The position numbers and the translations under genes are program-made. A DNA stretch of 64,000 bases from Spirosoma lacussanchae (GTDB lineage: Bacteria; Bacteroidota; Bacteroidia; Cytophagales; Spirosomataceae), in assembly GCF_005870035.1 (NCBI RefSeq), contig NZ_SWJG01000002.1:310001-374000 (forward strand), in the 5' to 3' direction. Position 1 is the stretch's first letter. Each line of letters begins with the position of its first letter. The notes beneath the pieces are model-generated. The model was not told the DNA's origin, ran no database searches, and worked only from the letters and a program-made list of their open reading frames with translations. This document shows positions 45,143 through 53,159 of the stretch, one piece after another.

Positions 45143-46432
45143 TCAGCCCGTTACCTTGTCAGGAATCGGCTGCCGGGCTGGCTGGATACGGAGTTGTTTT
45201 CCAAACCACCAGAAGCCGGTTGCCGACAGGAGCGCGATGCTGGCCATGATTAGCCAGTGGCTGGCAAAGCCGACATAGGTTACCATCAGTGAGCCGAACG
45301 CGGGCGAGGTGGTCTGCGCAAAAGCCCCGCCCATGGCATACAGGGCCAGGTACTGCCCCCGCGTGGCCGGGCTGGCCCGCTCTACCGTGAAGGACTGCAT
45401 AAACGGAATGGCCAGCATCTCGCTGATGGTGACCAGCATGATAAACGAAAAGGCAACGCTCAGCCCGGTGAAGCCCGGTAGCCCGGCCAGCGACAGCAGC
45501 GCGTACGACAGCGCGCCCAATACGACCCCCGTGCCAATGAGCCGGGGTTTGGGAACCTGCCGTTGCTCAAGACCATAGACCAGCGCCATCTCTACGGCAA
45601 CGATCACCAGGCCGTTCAGCGCCATAAAGCTGCCGATCGTACGCTCGGTCAGATTCAGCTCCTGCTTGAAAAACAGCGGTACAAGGGTGAACAGCTGCAT
45701 GAACACCATCAGATACAGGGCCGAACAGACCACAAAGCCGATAAAAAGCCGGTCGCGGTACGGCGACTGCGTGGGTTGGTGCCCGGTCGTCGGTCTGTTT
45801 GGCAGGTGGCTGCCGGCCGTGGGGCGCGGCAGCGGCTGGTCCGATGCGGGTTTGGGCAGAAAAGAGCCTAACACGATACCAGCAGCCACGCAGGTCAGCC
45901 CGTCTACCCAGAACAGCAGGCTATAGTCGACACTGGCGAGCCAGCCGCCAAGACCGCCCCCCACCGCCCAGCCGAGATTGATGGCCAGCCGGTTGAGCGA
46001 GAAAGCCCGGGTACGGGTGTCGGCGCCGGCATAATGAGCCACGGCTGCCTGGTTCGCCGGCCGGAAGGTGTCGCCCAGCAGGGTGAAGACAAAAACACTG
46101 CCGCACAGGGTGTAAAACTCGGTCACGAACTGAAGCAGCAGCAGAAAAACACCCCCCGACAGCAGGCTGATCAGCTGCACGTAATAAAAGCCGTATCGAT
46201 CGGTAAGCCGCCCGCCCAGAAACGTGCCGACAAAAGCGCCCACGCCGTACACGGCCATGATAATACCGGCATTGGTGACGGAAAAATGCAGGTGCTGGGT
46301 CAGATATAGTGTCAGGAAAGGCAGCACCATGGTGCCGCAGCGGTTGATGAGCATCACACCCGCCAGGAGCCAGACCGATGGCGAGAGACCCTGGTAGGCA
46401 TTACGATACAGACGAATTGTACGTTGCAGCAT
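45143..46432 (-). CDS. MFS transporter
   Basis: A 429-residue inner-membrane protein from ATG 46432. About 12 membrane segments are seen, with motif A in GTFLGGRLTDRYGFYYV and phrases MVLPFLTLYLTQHLHFSVTN and FRPANQAAVAHYAGADTRTRA, typical of the YdeG/MdtH-like multidrug branch. A charged, proline-rich loop (LPKPASDQPLPRP...) lies between the two halves. Substrate unknown. Upstream codons to 46585 are open but overlap the neighbouring gene and lack family character. Confidence 0.8.
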   Translation of the reverse strand: MLQRTIRLYRNAYQGLSPSVWLLAGVMLINRCGTMVLPFLTLYLTQHLHFSVTNAGIIMAVYGVGAFVGTFLGGRLTDRYGFYYVQLISLLSGGVFLLLLQFVTEFYTLCGSVFVFTLLGDTFRPANQAAVAHYAGADTRTRAFSLNRLAINLGWAVGGGLGGWLASVDYSLLFWVDGLTCVAAGIVLGSFLPKPASDQPLPRPTAGSHLPNRPTTGHQPTQSPYRDRLFIGFVVCSALYLMVFMQLFTLVPLFFKQELNLTERTIGSFMALNGLVIVAVEMALVYGLEQRQVPKPRLIGTGVVLGALSYALLSLAGLPGFTGLSVAFSFIMLVTISEMLAIPFMQSFTVERASPATRGQYLALYAMGGAFAQTTSPAFGSLMVTYVGFASHWLIMASIALLSATGFWWFGKQLRIQPARQPIPDKVTG

Positions 46433-46460
46433 GGCCGCAAAGGTAGGCGTTTCGGCTGGC

Positions 46461-47069
46461 TCAGCCTCGGCGCTGGGCTGCCGGGTCCTCGCCGGGGGCC
46501 ACAAATATCTTTTTATCGGTAATGAGCGGGCGGTGTTCCTCCACAAACGCTTTGAATAGCCTGATCTCTTCCAGCTGCCGGTCAATGGGGTGGGTCAGGC
46601 TGTAGCTTTCTACATACACGTCGTTAAAATCCGTGATGACGTATTCCATGAGCCGGATGCCTTTTCGCTTCAGTGCATGCAGGTACAGGTTCTGGTGGTT
46701 GAACAGATAGCGGTCTTTCTGGTACGAGCCCGTTGTTTTCAGATCAACTGCCTTGAACGTACCAATGAGGTCGACATAGCCGTAGAACAAAACGTCGTCG
46801 ATCTGCCATTGGCAAAAGACCTGCGTGTCGACGATGGGGCGGGGCAGCAGCTTACGAACCCGCCGAACAATATCCGGGTCGAAGCGCTCTTCATTGGTTC
46901 CCTTGACAATGGCTTCCTCGAACGAAGTGCCCCGCTCCTGGGCGTCGGTGGTAGGTGTCGGCACCCGGTTGATGCTGTCAATCAACGCCTGGGCCGAGAG
47001 ATTACCACCGCGGATGTAGCGCGAGAAAACGTTGAGCAGCGATGGGTAAAACCGATAGTGTACAGACAT
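46461..47069 (-). CDS. PD-(D/E)XK nuclease-like protein
   Basis: A 202-residue soluble protein. The nuclease-fold pattern is visible: ERGTSFEEAI with a helix-borne Glu near the N-terminus, then YGYVDLIGTFKAVDLKTTGS holding the Asp, the D-x-K pair and a hydrophobic strand, then a helix with NHQNLYLHAL resembling the QxxxY motif of RecB-type nucleases. This points to the Cas4/RecB/lambda-exonuclease group. No helicase, recombinase or phage gene is adjacent. The role is unknown, possibly DNA repair or a remnant of a mobile element. Confidence 0.6.
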   Translation of the reverse strand: MSVHYRFYPSLLNVFSRYIRGGNLSAQALIDSINRVPTPTTDAQERGTSFEEAIVKGTNEERFDPDIVRRVRKLLPRPIVDTQVFCQWQIDDVLFYGYVDLIGTFKAVDLKTTGSYQKDRYLFNHQNLYLHALKRKGIRLMEYVITDFNDVYVESYSLTHPIDRQLEEIRLFKAFVEEHRPLITDKKIFVAPGEDPAAQRRG

Positions 47070-47149
47070 GCGTTTGCCAGATGATGGCCTGAAGATACGG
47101 ACAAAAGCCCCAACGTGACAGGGCCTTGCCGGGTTAGAACAGAAAGGGC

Positions 47150-48364
47150 CTACCGACTGGCAACGGCAGTCGAGTCCAGCACCTTGCGTACGTCCGCGGT
47201 TGAGACGGGCCTGCCGGTTTCGGCCGCTCGGTAGATGGCTTCGATCAGCTGAACGTCCCGCATCCCCATCTCACCCGGAACGGTGGTTTCTTTGTTGTTG
47301 AGAATGCAATCGGCAAAGGCGTCCATCTGGCGGGCCTGCTGGTTCACGTTTTCGATATCCATCTTACCCCGGCTGGTTTCACCTTTGAGCCCATCGTACT
47401 GATAGGCCGGGTCCAGTTCGAACCAGCCGTTGGCGGCTTCGGCCCGTAATTTGTTGTACTTGTCGTTGTAGCTGGTTCGGCAGTCGGCAACGGATCCGTC
47501 GGCAAATGTCAACTGGAAGTCGATTCCTTCTTCTACCTCGTTGAATTTTTCCTTATCTGTTACGGGGTGGAATTTAGCCGTAACCGAAATAGGTACCTGC
47601 CCCTTGGTATAGATGGCGCCCTGAATGCAGTAGACGCCAACATCGGGCAGAGGACCACCACCCGCCAGGCCTTTACCCAGCCGCCAGGGGGTATCGTTGC
47701 CCTGCTTCTGCCCGTTTTCGGCCATGATCCGGTTAACCTTCCCGTAAGTCTCTTTCTGGCCCAGGCGCATCATTTCCAGGTTGTGGGGCTCAAAATGAAG
47801 CCGGTAACCAATCGAGAGTTTCTTGCCTGCTTTCTTACAGGCATCGATCATCTTCTGACAATCTTCGGCCGTGGTGGCCATCGGCTTTTCGCAGATGACG
47901 TGCTTACCGGCCTGGGCCGCCCGAATGACATATTCGGCATGCAGCGCGTTCGGCAACACCACGTAAACGATGTCGATTTCGGGGTTGTCGGCAATCTGGT
48001 CGAAGGTTTTGTAGGTATAGGCGTTCTGGTCGGGAATGTCGTACTTCCGTTTCCATTTGTCTATTTTTTCGGGCGTACCCGACACAATCCCTGCCAGCCG
48101 GCAGTACTCCGTTTCCTGCAGGGCCGGGGCCAGTTCGCCCTCGCTGTACTTGCCCAGCCCGACCAGCGCAATGCCCAGTTTGCGGCCCGACTCGGTTCGG
48201 CCTGAACCAGCGGCATCGGTGCCTGCCGTTTCGTTATTCGAGCTGCCTCCGCAGGCTTGCAGACTCGCCAGGCTGGGGAGAGCCACAGCCGCTGCGCCCA
48301 GCTGCCGGATAAAGTCCCGGCGGATGAGCGACTGGTTGGGTATAAACAAAGACGATCGGTTCAT
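47150..48364 (-). CDS. Gfo/Idh/MocA family oxidoreductase (glucose-fructose oxidoreductase-like), Tat-exported
   Basis: A 404-residue protein with a twin-arginine signal (IRRDFIRQLGAAAVALPSLA) and a possible lipobox Cys (LQAC). The NAD(P) fold is LGIALVGLGKYSEGELAPAL, the family motif is KHVICEKPMATTAEDCQKM, then KLSIGYRLHFEPHNLEM and GGGPLPDVGVYCIQGAIY. This resembles periplasmic glucose-fructose oxidoreductases that carry bound NADP. The Tat signal agrees with export of a folded, cofactor-loaded enzyme. Its sugar substrate is unknown. It is divergent from the GH13 gene at 48523. Confidence 0.87.
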   Translation of the reverse strand: MNRSSLFIPNQSLIRRDFIRQLGAAAVALPSLASLQACGGSSNNETAGTDAAGSGRTESGRKLGIALVGLGKYSEGELAPALQETEYCRLAGIVSGTPEKIDKWKRKYDIPDQNAYTYKTFDQIADNPEIDIVYVVLPNALHAEYVIRAAQAGKHVICEKPMATTAEDCQKMIDACKKAGKKLSIGYRLHFEPHNLEMMRLGQKETYGKVNRIMAENGQKQGNDTPWRLGKGLAGGGPLPDVGVYCIQGAIYTKGQVPISVTAKFHPVTDKEKFNEVEEGIDFQLTFADGSVADCRTSYNDKYNKLRAEAANGWFELDPAYQYDGLKGETSRGKMDIENVNQQARQMDAFADCILNNKETTVPGEMGMRDVQLIEAIYRAAETGRPVSTADVRKVLDSTAVASR

Positions 48365-48522
48365 AAGAGCAGAAGTTGTTTACGGGTCATTGGTCTGATT
48401 ACTATAGCTGTCAACCCGGTCAAAATTGAAATGTTTGGATTGATATAGTAATCAGCTAGACAAAGTAGTTTAACCTTATCGGCTCAATAGGGTTTACTTG
48501 GTACATCGTTTTCCATACCTGT

Positions 48523-50280
48523 ATGAGCAGATTGAGACTAGGCGCCGGCCTGTTGGCGGGCGTATTGGCGTCGCTGTCGGTACGGGCGCAGCCCATTCCG
48601 GTGCCGACCGATTTTCTGAACGAGCTTTGGTACAAAAACAGCCTCGTTTACAACCTCGATGTTGACGTGTTCAAAGACTCAGACAACGACGGTATCGGCG
48701 ATTTCAACGGCCTGACCCAGCAGCTCGATTATCTGAAGAACCTGGGTGTCGACGTAATCTGGCTGTCGCCTTTTCAGCCAACGCCCAATAAAGACGACGG
48801 CTACGACGTAGCCGATTTTTACCGCATTGATAAGCGCCTGGGCACCGAGCGCGACTTCCAGTCGTTCATGCAGCAGGCCAGCCGCCGTAATATCCGGGTC
48901 ATGATGGACCTCGTTATCAACCATACCTCCAACGAGCATCCGTGGTTCGAAGAGGCCCGGCGCCGTAAAGATTCGCCGTACCGGTCGTGGTACGTCTGGT
49001 CGAAGGAACGGCCTAAGGACTGGAATAAGGGCATGGTTTTTCCGGGTGTACAGACCGAAACCTGGAGTTACGATTCGCTGGCGGGTGAATATTTCCACCA
49101 CCGGTTCTATCGGTTTCAGCCTGACCTGAATGCGCAGAATCCGGCCGTACAAACTGAACTGCGCAACGTGATCCGGCACTGGCTCAAGCAGGGTATTGCC
49201 GGCTTCCGGCTCGACGCGGTTCCGTTCTTCATCGAGATTCCCGAAACGGGTATGACCAACCCGAAACACCAGTACGAAATGATTCCGCAGCTGCGGCAGT
49301 TTGTTCAGTGGCACAAAGCTGACGCGGTTCTGCTGGGCGAGATCAACGTGGAGCCGAAAGAAAACAAGCAATACTTCGGTGCCGAAGGCGGAGGGCTTCA
49401 GATGATGTTTAACTTCTTTGCCAACCAGCATCTGTTCTACGCCATGGCCACCGGCGATGCCAGGCCCCTGGTCAAAGCCCTGGAAGCTACGCAGGGTATA
49501 CCCGTTACGGCGCAGTGGGCCAACTTCCTGCGTAATCATGATGAGATCGACCTGGGGCGGCTCAGTAGCCGGGACAGGGCGGAGGTCTACAAAAAATTCG
49601 GCCCCGACACGAGTATGCAGCTCTACGACCGCGGCATTCGTCGGCGGCTGGCGCCGATGTTACAGGACCCCAAACTCATATCGCTGGCCTACAGCCTCCT
49701 GTTTTCACTACCGGGAACCCCCGTACTTCGGTATGGCGAAGAAATTGGTATGGGCGACGACCTGACACTAAAAGAGCGAAATTCGGTCCGCACGCCCATG
49801 CAATGGTCGGGTGCGCGACAGGGCGGATTCTCCGGAGCCGCCAAAACGGTTCGTCCGGTTATCAGCAAAGGGGCTTATGCGTATTCGCAGGTGAACGTGG
49901 CCCGCCAGCTTCAGGAACCGAACTCACTGCTGAACCAGATTCGCAGGTTTCGGGAGTTGCGCAAAAAATACCCCGGTATCGGGCTGGGCAACTGGTCGCT
50001 GGTTGATCTGAACTCGTCGGGTCTGCTGGCTATCCGGTACGAGTGGGAAGGACGCTCTCTGCTGATGGTGCATAACCTGAGTACGAATCCGCAGGAAGCC
50101 CAACTGCCCGCAGAACTGACTGGCCGTACGCTGACCAGCCTGCTCAAAACAACTGCCGATCCCGTAGTCGAGGTAACACCCTATTCAGTTCGGCTCGATG
50201 GGTACGGCTACGGCTGGTTCCTGCTCAGCAAAGAGAAAAAAGACACGAAAGGAGAGCCCGGCAGCCGGGCTAATAAATAA
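48523..50280 (+). CDS. secreted GH13 enzyme, trehalose synthase / alpha-glucosidase-like
   Basis: A 585-residue protein with signal peptide (LGAGLLAGVLASLSVRAQ). The barrel starts ELWYKNSLVYNLDVDVFKDS, and DGIGDFNGLTQQLDYLKNLG is the hallmark of the GH13 trehalose synthase and oligo-1,6-glucosidase branch. Catalytic residues: Asp231 in GFRLDAVP, Glu273 in LLGEINV and Asp340 in RNHDEID. Trehalose synthases share WLSPFQPTPNKDDGYDVADF, but they are usually cytoplasmic, so the signal peptide makes a secreted hydrolase or glucosyltransferase equally likely. The gene ends in a strong hairpin. Confidence 0.82.
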   Translation: MSRLRLGAGLLAGVLASLSVRAQPIPVPTDFLNELWYKNSLVYNLDVDVFKDSDNDGIGDFNGLTQQLDYLKNLGVDVIWLSPFQPTPNKDDGYDVADFYRIDKRLGTERDFQSFMQQASRRNIRVMMDLVINHTSNEHPWFEEARRRKDSPYRSWYVWSKERPKDWNKGMVFPGVQTETWSYDSLAGEYFHHRFYRFQPDLNAQNPAVQTELRNVIRHWLKQGIAGFRLDAVPFFIEIPETGMTNPKHQYEMIPQLRQFVQWHKADAVLLGEINVEPKENKQYFGAEGGGLQMMFNFFANQHLFYAMATGDARPLVKALEATQGIPVTAQWANFLRNHDEIDLGRLSSRDRAEVYKKFGPDTSMQLYDRGIRRRLAPMLQDPKLISLAYSLLFSLPGTPVLRYGEEIGMGDDLTLKERNSVRTPMQWSGARQGGFSGAAKTVRPVISKGAYAYSQVNVARQLQEPNSLLNQIRRFRELRKKYPGIGLGNWSLVDLNSSGLLAIRYEWEGRSLLMVHNLSTNPQEAQLPAELTGRTLTSLLKTTADPVVEVTPYSVRLDGYGYGWFLLSKEKKDTKGEPGSRANK

Positions 50281-50283
50281 ACG

Positions 50284-50339
50284 AACCACCCGGCAACTGA
50301 CTGATAATTCGCATTTCATCAGTCAGTTGCCGGGTGGTT
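50284..50339. terminator. bidirectional terminator-like hairpin
   Basis: A perfect 22-base-pair stem (50284-50305 with 50318-50339) and 12-base loop, just after the GH13 stop and before the convergent HPF gene. The remaining 50340-50424 shows only two small palindromes. Confidence 0.7.
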
Positions 50340-50424
50340 ATCGTTAGGACGGGCGCACCTGACAACGCTGTTGTCCCCGCCGGGCTTTAGTTGGGAATTA
50401 ATTGCCGCTGGTAACGCGGGTTAC

Positions 50425-50721
50425 CTAGTCAACAAACTGCCGGCGTAATTTATCGCTGGCATCGCGCAGGCCGGCTGCCCAGGATGGACCTACCCCTTCT
50501 GCAAATAAATCGTTTCCGGGAATGCCTAGCCGCCACCGAACCGTCTTATTATTGGTTGGGTTGCGGCCTTCTTCGCGGAGGTAGAAATCAGCCGCTACGA
50601 TATCCTGCCGAAATCGCATGACCCGCCGAAGTTCGTTTTCTACCTGGTTCAGCAACTCGGGGGTTTCGCTGAAGCCGACCGTTTGCAAATCTATCTTGAT
50701 GTTATCAACTGTATATTCCAT
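50425..50721 (-). CDS. HPF/RaiA-family ribosome hibernation factor
   Basis: A 98-residue protein resembling the ribosome-associated inhibitor fold: KIDLQTVGFSETPELLNQVE at the start, then ELRRVMRFRQDIVAADFYLR and VRWRLGIPGNDLFAEG, with a final helix WAAGLRDASDKLRRQFV. HPF/RaiA proteins bind the 30S decoding site and silence ribosomes under starvation. It is the short form without the dimerising C-terminal domain. It follows the baeRF gene by 38 bases, so the two likely form an operon. Confidence 0.72.
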   Translation of the reverse strand: MEYTVDNIKIDLQTVGFSETPELLNQVENELRRVMRFRQDIVAADFYLREEGRNPTNNKTVRWRLGIPGNDLFAEGVGPSWAAGLRDASDKLRRQFVD

Positions 50722-50759
50722 ACTGGTTTGACTTAATAAGTAAGATAATGAACTGACTG

Positions 50760-51926
50760 TTAAAAGCGGAATAGAGCCGCTACGGAACCCGACCCCTGAG
50801 GGTCTACACTGGTCATGTCATCGACCATATATACCTCTCCGCCATGGCGAAGCGTCAGTAGCGCCACCCGGTCAACCAGTGACTGATCGTCTGACTGGCG
50901 TTCGTCATGAATCGTGGTGGCCAGGGTGGTTTCGTCGAAATGCCCCCATACTTCGGCGTCAGGCTGTATGAAGAGTACATCGATCCGGCCCGTTACGGCT
51001 GCTTCCAGCATCTGCCGCAGATCGCTCGATACCAGTGATCCACTGCTGCTGTTCTGATACTGTTCGATGCGTAGCTGACGGTTTTGCCGAAATTCATCAA
51101 TAAGCAGTTCGTTGGCCATCTGATGAATGTCGCCCGGCTGAACGTGGTCGAAGTTACCGGTTAGTCCTTCTTTTCTGAGGTGCGGATACGAGTTGATCTG
51201 CCGGTAAATAGGCTGGTAATAGGCCACCGACGCCAGAAGCAGCGGTACATTTCTGGTGCCCATCAGCTTGATAACGCCCTCGTCGATAAGCCGGAAGTAG
51301 TCGGCCAGCAAATGGTCTTTTTGTTTATTGTCCAGATCGTCGCTGGTATACATGGCAGTCATGCCACTGCGCCCAGCCGAACGTCCCTGCAACTCCTCTT
51401 CGAAATCATAATACTGGGTAATGTCGCTCAGACCCAGGGGCATTACCTCGCTGGTATCGACCTGGGAAATAGAGAAAGGATCTGCCTGGTAGAGCGCCAC
51501 ACCATTTTTGCCAATCTGAAGGACGTAGTAAATTGGGAAGGGCTCGGCAAACGTCAGCAACGGCCGCACCCGGAAGCTGGAGTCCAGATGGCAGCTGTTC
51601 TCCAGCGGAAGCGGACTTTGAAAAACGGCGAAGTAATCGGGGTTACGGAATACCGCCAGACCTTCGCGCTGGTGTCGCCAGAACTGGGTGTTGTCGAGCA
51701 GGGCTTCCAGCGGCTGCATCAGCTCGTCGATGTCATGGCTGCGCAGCGACTGCTGTTCGAGGGCCCGCCGGATGGTCTGGCTGTGGGTTTTGAACGCGAT
51801 CTGATCCTGCCGTTCGTTGACTTCTTTGCCCCTGATGTGAGTGGGTATAAAGATAGAGATACATTGCTCATGACTCTGGTCGGCCAGTTTGAGTATAGTT
51901 TCCTTTTCGGCACGTACTACGTCCAT
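50760..51926 (-). CDS. baeRF-family (bacterial archaeo-eukaryotic release factor-like) protein
   Basis: A 388-residue protein resembling the bacterial eRF1-related baeRF families. Supporting phrases: CISIFIPTHIRGKEVNERQD at the N-terminus, FWRHQREGLAVFRNPDYFAV, RVRPLLTFAEPFPIYYVLQI, KNGVALYQADPFSISQV, then VPLLLASVAYYQPIYRQINS and the C-terminal ALLTLRHGGEVYMVDDM. Archaeal and eukaryotic relatives act in translation termination or ribosome rescue, and baeRF proteins are predicted to act on ribosomes. Pairing with an HPF gene agrees with that. The exact subfamily cannot be set by eye. Confidence 0.72.
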   Translation of the reverse strand: MDVVRAEKETILKLADQSHEQCISIFIPTHIRGKEVNERQDQIAFKTHSQTIRRALEQQSLRSHDIDELMQPLEALLDNTQFWRHQREGLAVFRNPDYFAVFQSPLPLENSCHLDSSFRVRPLLTFAEPFPIYYVLQIGKNGVALYQADPFSISQVDTSEVMPLGLSDITQYYDFEEELQGRSAGRSGMTAMYTSDDLDNKQKDHLLADYFRLIDEGVIKLMGTRNVPLLLASVAYYQPIYRQINSYPHLRKEGLTGNFDHVQPGDIHQMANELLIDEFRQNRQLRIEQYQNSSSGSLVSSDLRQMLEAAVTGRIDVLFIQPDAEVWGHFDETTLATTIHDERQSDDQSLVDRVALLTLRHGGEVYMVDDMTSVDPQGSGSVAALFRF

Positions 51927-52095
51927 ATGTTTGTCTGTTTAGGTGGCCTATGGGGCCGGGTGTGATGTGGCTGTATGAGGTAACAGCCTTTATAAATGAA
52001 CCCGATACAGCTATGAATTGATTTATAATAAGTTGATTATAAGGTTTTTGTAATTTTTCTCTAAGGATTTTATAATGGTAACCTCACGCATGTAA

Positions 52096-53052
52096 TTACT
52101 TGTTCATCAATGTATTCATTCCATGTAGTGCGTACAGGTGAGGCAGCGTTATGATGGACAAAAAGATGAACAGTACGGGTAAGGGGTCTTGTTGATACGC
52201 GTTACTGTACCACCAGCCCGTGAAAATGGCCAGCCCGAGCAAAGAAAGGACTGTGAAGGGCAACGACTTTATCCAGAGCTGAGAGGCAGTTAACCGATTC
52301 GGCTGGTTATGTTTCAGGTATATATAAATAGATTGAAAGGAGCTAAGCGCATGCCAGCCGCCAAAATACAACGCAAAGGAAATTAATAAGGGTAGCCAGC
52401 AGCCCAGGGCCAGCACTATGGTCATCTGGCTCAGCCGAATCCAATTGATCAGTACAGGTTCTTGCTTATGAGCCAGCATGAACAATCCGCCGGTTAGTAT
52501 AACCCCGAATGGCCATAACTGGGGGGCAGAGTGTATAGCCCAGTTCCAGACTGATAGCGTCATGGCATGATGATACGTAATCCGCTCCAGAATAGGAGTA
52601 ACTTCTGTGGCGTGCGTGAGCAGGATGAAGCCAATAACAAAGCCCCCCATAGCAAATCGGGTCAACGTCCAGAGCCGGGTGTTGGGAACGTTCTCTAGGT
52701 CTGTTTCGCCGAAGTGCCAGGCCGACCCTGCCAGAAAAAGCAAGAGACTGAACGACGGAAAAAATACCCACAGCAATCCGTAAGCTGCCATAAGCAGCAA
52801 ATATCTGGTCAGGAACCGGAACCACGAAAAATGATGCCCTGTTCGTAAAGCCGTTTGGCGACTGATCAGATGGTCAAGCGCCCCATGCGGTATGCCTGCG
52901 CCGATAAACAAGCTGCCAAAAACAAACCACTGAGCCCAATCGGGTATCGATCCTACTAATTGTTGCCAGCCCGTCAGAATAATGCCAAAGGCAATCAGTA
53001 GGCTGGCTGGTCTGTGGATCAGGCGGGGACGGACAAAAGAAAATGCAGCCAT
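52096..53052 (-). CDS. blh: Brp/Blh-type beta-carotene 15,15'-dioxygenase
   Basis: The product cleaves beta-carotene in the membrane into two retinal molecules, the rhodopsin chromophore. The 318-residue protein is almost wholly membrane-embedded. It carries the family's iron-ligand motifs: GIPHGALDH (about 53-61), SAWHFGETD (about 110-118), LYFGGWHALSSF and the late LPHLYALHGM. It lies 107 bases downstream of the rhodopsin gene on the same strand, the usual arrangement. No carotenoid synthesis gene is in the window, so beta-carotene must be made elsewhere. Confidence 0.93.
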   Translation of the reverse strand: MAAFSFVRPRLIHRPASLLIAFGIILTGWQQLVGSIPDWAQWFVFGSLFIGAGIPHGALDHLISRQTALRTGHHFSWFRFLTRYLLLMAAYGLLWVFFPSFSLLLFLAGSAWHFGETDLENVPNTRLWTLTRFAMGGFVIGFILLTHATEVTPILERITYHHAMTLSVWNWAIHSAPQLWPFGVILTGGLFMLAHKQEPVLINWIRLSQMTIVLALGCWLPLLISFALYFGGWHALSSFQSIYIYLKHNQPNRLTASQLWIKSLPFTVLSLLGLAIFTGWWYSNAYQQDPLPVLFIFLSIITLPHLYALHGMNTLMNK

Positions 53053-53079
53053 GCTATACTAATCAATTCGCAAAGGATT

Positions 53080-53109
53080 GGTTGTTCACGCGCCAATGCG
53101 TGAACAACC
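53080..53109 (-). promoter_or_regulatory. intercistronic hairpin between rhodopsin and blh
   Basis: A 12-base-pair perfect stem (53080-53091 with 53098-53109) and six-base loop. On the minus strand it is not followed by a T-run, so an mRNA-stability or partial-attenuation role is as likely as termination. Confidence 0.5.
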
Positions 53110-53159
53110 TGTGCGGTAAGCCGCTTTAGAAAGGAGCCGGCTTTTAAAGGGATGTATGA

